64,000 bases of DNA from Mycolicibacterium austroafricanum (lineage in GTDB: Bacteria; Actinomycetota; Actinomycetes; Mycobacteriales; Mycobacteriaceae): positions 1 through 64,000 of the forward strand of contig NZ_HG964463.1 in assembly GCF_000612725.1 (NCBI RefSeq). The letters are read 5' to 3'. The first letter of the stretch is position 1. Every line of letters starts with the position of its first letter. Below are positions 59,909 through 64,000 of this stretch, in pieces. The notes beneath the pieces were generated by a model. The model saw only the letters and a program-made list of their open reading frames with translations. It did no database searches and was not told the origin of the DNA. Position numbers and translations under genes: made by a program.

Positions 59909-60643
59909 ATGAACGCCATCCGACGGTGGGCCCGGTTGGCGCTGGGCATGCCGTCGTTCGTCCGGACCGGGCAGATCGGTGACGGCCGGGAGGCTGCGTG
60001 CGCGGCCTACGTCGAGGCCAACGCCCCACGTGGCGACATCGACGCGGCCCTGTCGGCGATCGACACCTTCGCCTACCGGAAGGCGATGCTGGTCAACATC
60101 GGAGACGAGAAGGGCGCGCTGCTCGACGCCGCGGTGCGCCGGGCCGATCCCGCCCTGGTGCTCGAGCTCGGGACCTACTGCGGCTACAGCGCCCTGCGCA
60201 TCGCCCGCGCGGCGCCGTCGGCGCGCGTGTTGTCGGTCGAGTTCTCCGCCGCGAACGCCGACGTCGCACGCCGCATCTGGGCCCACGCCGGCGTCGGCGA
60301 CCGCGTCACCTGCGTGGTCGGGACCCTCGGCGACGGCGGCCGCACGCTCGACACCCTCGCCCGCGAGCACGGCGTCACCACCGGCAGCGTCGACCTGCTG
60401 TTCATCGACCACGACAAGAAGGCCTACCTGTCGGACCTGCGCAGCGTCGAACAGCGCGGGTGGCTGCACCGGGGATCGATCGTCGTCGCCGACAACGTCC
60501 GGGTGCCGGGCGCTCCGGACTACCGGCGCCACATGCGCGAGCAGCAGGGCACGCGGTGGAACACCGTGGAGCACAAGACCCACGTCGAATACCAGTCGCT
60601 GCTGCCCGACCTGGTGCTGGAGTCCGAGTATCTGGGCAGTTAG
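59909..60643 (+). CDS. O-methyltransferase (COMT-like)
   Basis: A 244-aa SAM-dependent O-methyltransferase of the catechol-OMT type. VLELGTYCGYSALRIA is the SAM loop, SVEFSAANADVAR the next acidic strand, and DLLFIDHDKKAYL and VVADNVRVPG the metal/catalytic region. Counterpart in M. tuberculosis is the gene next to xerD. Convergent with xerD, overlapping it by 4 bp. Confidence 0.9.
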   Translation: MNAIRRWARLALGMPSFVRTGQIGDGREAACAAYVEANAPRGDIDAALSAIDTFAYRKAMLVNIGDEKGALLDAAVRRADPALVLELGTYCGYSALRIARAAPSARVLSVEFSAANADVARRIWAHAGVGDRVTCVVGTLGDGGRTLDTLAREHGVTTGSVDLLFIDHDKKAYLSDLRSVEQRGWLHRGSIVVADNVRVPGAPDYRRHMREQQGTRWNTVEHKTHVEYQSLLPDLVLESEYLGS

Positions 60644-61593
60644 CGCGCCCGGGGATGGGCCCCGGCCCACACCTCGCGCAGCGCGGTGACCGTCACCATG
60701 GTGTAGATCTGCGTGGTGGTCACCGACGCGTGTCCCAGCAGCTCCTGCACGACGCGGACGTCGGCGCCGCCGTCGAGCAGATGAGTGGCGAACGAGTGCC
60801 GCAGCACGTGCGGGGAGACCGTCGCCGTGATCCCCGCACGTTCGGCGGCGTCCTGCAGTACCTGCCACGCGCTCTGCCGCGAGAGTCGTCCGCCGCGGGC
60901 GTTGAGGAAGATGGCGGGCGTACCCCGGCCGCGGCGCGCCAGGTCCGGACGCCCCCGCACCAGGTAGTTGTCCAGCGCGCTCACCGCAGGCCGCCCGATC
61001 GGGATCAGGCGCTGCTTGCCGCCCTTGCCTCGCAACAGCACCGACCGGGCCTCGGTGTCGACGTCGTCGACGTCGAGGCCGACGGCCTCCGAAATCCTGG
61101 CGCCGGTCGAGTACAGCAGTTCCAGCAGCGCCCGGTTGCGCAGCGTCAGCGGGCCGTCGGCCTCGCCGTCGCCGCCCGCCGCCTCCAGCAGCGCCAGGAC
61201 TTCGTCGATGCTGAGGCTCTTGGGCAGACGGCGGCCGGGTGTCGGCGGCTTCACCTCACGCGCGACGTCCACGGTGGTGATGCCTTCGGCGGCCGCGAAC
61301 CGGTGCAGCCCCCGGACCGCGATCACCGCCCTGGCGGCCGACACCGCCGACAACGGCACCACGCCGTTGTCCGGATCGCCGCGGCGCAGCGACACCAGGA
61401 ACTCGCTGACATCGGCCTCGGCCACGCCGGCCAGATCGGTGACGCCCCGCGACGCCAGGTGTTCGGCGTAGCGCCGCAGATCCCTGCGGTAGGAGCTCAG
61501 TGTGTTGGCCGCCACCCCGCGTTCGATCGCGAGGTGGTCGAGGTAGCCCTGGAACTGGTCGTCCAGGGCGGCCGGATCGACACCGGTCGTCAA
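60640..61593 (-). CDS. xerD: Tyrosine recombinase XerD
   Basis: A 317-aa recombinase for chromosome dimer resolution. R in STGARISEA, HVLRHSFATHLL, LLGHASVTTTQIYT with the catalytic tyrosine. A TTG start at 61593 overlaps the NUDIX stop (TTGA) and gives the usual XerD length, preferred over a longer upstream frame. Clearly host chromosomal and separate from the element integrase. Confidence 0.93.
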   Translation of the reverse strand: MTTGVDPAALDDQFQGYLDHLAIERGVAANTLSSYRRDLRRYAEHLASRGVTDLAGVAEADVSEFLVSLRRGDPDNGVVPLSAVSAARAVIAVRGLHRFAAAEGITTVDVAREVKPPTPGRRLPKSLSIDEVLALLEAAGGDGEADGPLTLRNRALLELLYSTGARISEAVGLDVDDVDTEARSVLLRGKGGKQRLIPIGRPAVSALDNYLVRGRPDLARRGRGTPAIFLNARGGRLSRQSAWQVLQDAAERAGITATVSPHVLRHSFATHLLDGGADVRVVQELLGHASVTTTQIYTMVTVTALREVWAGAHPRAR

Positions 61594-62225
61594 GGATGCC
61601 CCACCCGGCGGGCGAACGCCGTGGGCCGGTCCACCCACGGCGCGTCGACGGGACGCAGCGTCGAAACATCGGGCATGGCGTGTGCGGCCAGGATCCCGGC
61701 CACCGCGGTCGAGTTGACGATCTCACCGGAATAGACCTTGGCGACGGCGTCGGCGAGGTCGAAGCGCTGCACCGTCATGTCGGCCTCCTCGTCGTGGGCC
61801 TGCGGCCGCTCGACGTCACGCAGGCCGGTGGCCAGAAACACGCGGACGCTCTCGTCGCAGAATCCCGGGGCGGAGTCCACATCGATGAGGGTGCGCCAGT
61901 GCTCCGCAGCCAGGCCCGCCTCCTCGGCGAGTTCCCGGACCGCCGACGCGTGCGGCGGCTCGCCGCCGAAGTCGAGCAGACCGGCGGGCAGTTCCCAGAG
62001 CCGCCTGCCGAACGCGTGGCGGTACTGATGGATGAGCACGATGCGGCCGTCCTCGTCGAGTGCGACGACGGCGACGGCGCCGAAGTGCTCGATGACCTCG
62101 CGGCGGGCGGTTCCGCCACCGGGCATGCGCACCTCGTCGGCGCGCAGCGCGATGATCTTGCCGGCATAGACCGTCTCCGAGGCGACGGTGGTGAACTCGT
62201 GACGTCCGGGGTCGCCCTCAGCCAC
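61590..62225 (-). CDS. NUDIX hydrolase, ADP-ribose pyrophosphatase type
   Basis: A 211-aa NUDIX protein. WELPAGLLDFGGEPPHASAVRELAEEAGL contains the Nudix box ending RELAEEAGL; the SAPGFCDESVRVFLA segment fits the ADPRase subfamily. Hydrolyses ADP-ribose-like nucleoside diphosphates. It overlaps pyrG by 8 bp and xerD by 4 bp. Confidence 0.92.
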   Translation of the reverse strand: MAEGDPGRHEFTTVASETVYAGKIIALRADEVRMPGGGTARREVIEHFGAVAVVALDEDGRIVLIHQYRHAFGRRLWELPAGLLDFGGEPPHASAVRELAEEAGLAAEHWRTLIDVDSAPGFCDESVRVFLATGLRDVERPQAHDEEADMTVQRFDLADAVAKVYSGEIVNSTAVAGILAAHAMPDVSTLRPVDAPWVDRPTAFARRVGHP

Positions 62226-63975
62226 GAGCCGGGGCGTCCTCGAGAGCGTGCTCGGCGCCGTTGGGTTCGTGTTCCGGAATCTCCGGCATCTCTACGGGCA
62301 GGCGCTCGGCGTTCTTGTAGTCCAGCGACGCACCGACGAACGCCGCGAACAGCGGGTGCGGGCGGGTGGGCCTGCTCTTGAGCTCCGGGTGGGCCTGGGT
62401 GCCGACCAGGAACGGGTGCACCTCGGGCGGGTATTCGACGAACTCGACCAGGTGCCCGTCGGGTGAGGTGCCCGAGAACCGCAGCCCGCTCTCGGCGATC
62501 CGGTCCCGGTAGGTGTTGTTCACCTCGTAGCGGTGACGGTGCCGCTCCGACACCTCGGTGGTGCCGTAGGCCTGCGCGACAAGCGAATTCGGCTCCAGCA
62601 CCGCCGGGTAGGCACCGAGCCGCATGGTGCCGCCGAGGTCTGCTTCGCCGGCGACGGCGTCGCGCTGATCGGCCATCGTGGAGATGACCGGGTCGGGGGT
62701 GGCCGGGTCGAACTCCGCGGAGTTGGCCTCGGTCAGGCCGACCGAACGCGCCGCCTCGATGACGATGCACTGCAGTCCCAGGCACAGGCCCAGCACCGGC
62801 AGACCGCGCTTGCGCGCATAGTGGATCGCGCCGATCTTGCCCTCGATGCCGCGGATGCCGAAGCCGCCGGGGATCAGCACGCCGTCGACGTCGGCCAGCG
62901 CGGCCGCGGCCGACGCGTCGGTCTCGCAGTCGTCGGAGGCCACCCAACGCATCTCCACCTTGGCGTGCTGCGCGAACCCGCCCGCGCGCAGCGCCTCGGC
63001 GACCGACAGGTAGGCGTCGGAAAGGTCGATGTACTTGCCCACCAACGCGATTCGCACCGTATCGCGCGGTTCGTGGACGCGGCGCAGCAAATCGTTCCAC
63101 TGCGTCCAGTCGACGTCGCGGAACGGCAGGTTCAACCGCCGGACCACGTAGGCGTCGAGCTCCTCGCGGTGCAGCACCTTGGGGATGTCGTAGATGGACG
63201 GGGCATCGGGGGTGGAGATGACGCCGTCGATATCGACGTCGCACATCAGCGCGATCTTGTTCTTCAACGGCTCGGGCACGTCGCGGTCGCAGCGCAGGAT
63301 CAGCGCGTCCGGGGTGATGCCGATGCTGCGCAGCGCGGCCACCGAGTGCTGTGTCGGCTTGGTCTTGAGCTCACCGGACGGGGCCATGTAGGGCACCAGG
63401 GAGCAGTGCAGGAAGAAGCAGTTCTCCCGGCCGACCTCGTGGCGCACCTGCCGCGCTGCCTCCAGGAACGGCAGCGACTCGATGTCGCCGACCGTCCCGC
63501 CGATCTCGGTGATGATCACGTCGGGCCGGTTGCCGTCGCTGTCGGCGGCGTCCATCGCCAGAATGCGGCGTTTGATCTCGTCGGTGATGTGCGGGATCAC
63601 CTGGACCGTGTCGCCGAGGTACTCGCCGCGGCGTTCCTTGGCGATGACCGTCGAATAGACCTGCCCGGTGGTGACATTCGCCGACCCGGACAGGTTGCGG
63701 TCCAGGAAGCGCTCGTAGTGGCCGACGTCGAGGTCGGTCTCGGCGCCGTCCTCGGTGACGAACACCTCACCGTGCTGGAACGGGTTCATGGTCCCCGGGT
63801 CGACGTTCAGATAGGGGTCCAACTTCTGCATCGTGACTTGCAGCCCCCGCGCCGTCAGCAACTGCCCGAGGCTCGACGCCGTGAGACCCTTGCCCAGAGA
63901 CGACACCACACCACCGGTAACGAAGAGGTGTTTGGTGGCCGTTTGCGGGTGCTTGCGTAGCGCTGGCAAGTACAA
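62218..63975 (-). CDS. pyrG: CTP synthase
   Basis: A 585-aa enzyme that aminates UTP to CTP. The synthase domain starts [23 protein letters not shown], with [25 protein letters not shown]; the glutaminase domain has [16 protein letters not shown] and GLCL Cys. TTG 63975 or TTG 63969 is the start. Complete within the window, 25 bp from its right edge. Confidence 0.96.
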   Translation of the reverse strand: [585 protein letters not shown]

Positions 63976-64000
63976 CCTCCGTGATGACCGGGCAGGGCTT

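Overview
The window looks like a high-GC actinobacterial chromosome, most probably a Mycolicibacterium/Mycobacterium species. The right 13.4 kb carries a gene block arranged as in mycobacterial chromosomes: pyrG, a NUDIX hydrolase, xerD, an O-methyltransferase, a soj-like ParA, scpA, scpB, an RluB-type pseudouridine synthase, cmk and der. A GerW/YtfJ-like gene, two TSUP permeases and a photolyase-related gene follow, up to a tRNA-Pro(GGG). The first ~50.4 kb is the right-hand part of a large integrated conjugative element. Its tyrosine integrase abuts the 3' end of that tRNA gene. No second copy of the tRNA 3' end was found at the left, so the left end lies outside the window.

Element layout from left to right. 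(a) 0-8.1 kb: a DNA-ligase-like remnant, then a tightly overlapping minus-strand operon eccD-mycP-eccE-FtsK-like ATPase, i.e. ESX (type VII) membrane parts coupled to a conjugation-type ATPase. (b) 8.3-14.6 kb: regulators (XRE, an Lsr2 homologue, a small HTH protein), an HExxH protein, small genes, and a 0.96-kb non-coding zone with an AT-rich core flanked by 25-bp inverted repeats. (c) 14.6-20.6 kb: RuvC-like nuclease, PD-(D/E)XK nuclease, helicase-associated-domain protein and a protein with a possible ADP-ribosyltransferase-like C terminus. (d) 21.3-25.1 kb: EspR-like regulator, ImmA-like peptidase, DUF6545-type membrane protein and cytochrome P450. (e) 25.2-31.7 kb: a zinc-ribbon/Vsr-like nuclease, an EccA homologue and two membrane proteins. 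(f) 31.8-42.1 kb: a type IV secretion module (TcpC/VirB8-like, VirB2/VirB3-like, VirB4-like, VirB6/TrbL-like) and an EspI/MinD-like ATPase. (g) 42.1-50.4 kb: small cargo genes, a secreted trypsin-like protease, two excisionase-type proteins and the integrase.

The combination resembles the mycobacterial conjugative plasmids of the pRAW type, which need both a type IV and a type VII system, but here it is chromosomally integrated. EccB, EccC, Esx/PE/PPE substrates and a relaxase are not visible in the window and would have to lie to the left or elsewhere. Most notable is a perfectly conserved, asymmetric 10-mer (GGACGTGACA) at 11 sites across the element and none in the chromosomal flank. It is reminiscent in layout of phage L5 stoperators or of partition/orientation sites. 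Two further pairs of palindromic operators indicate an element-specific regulon.
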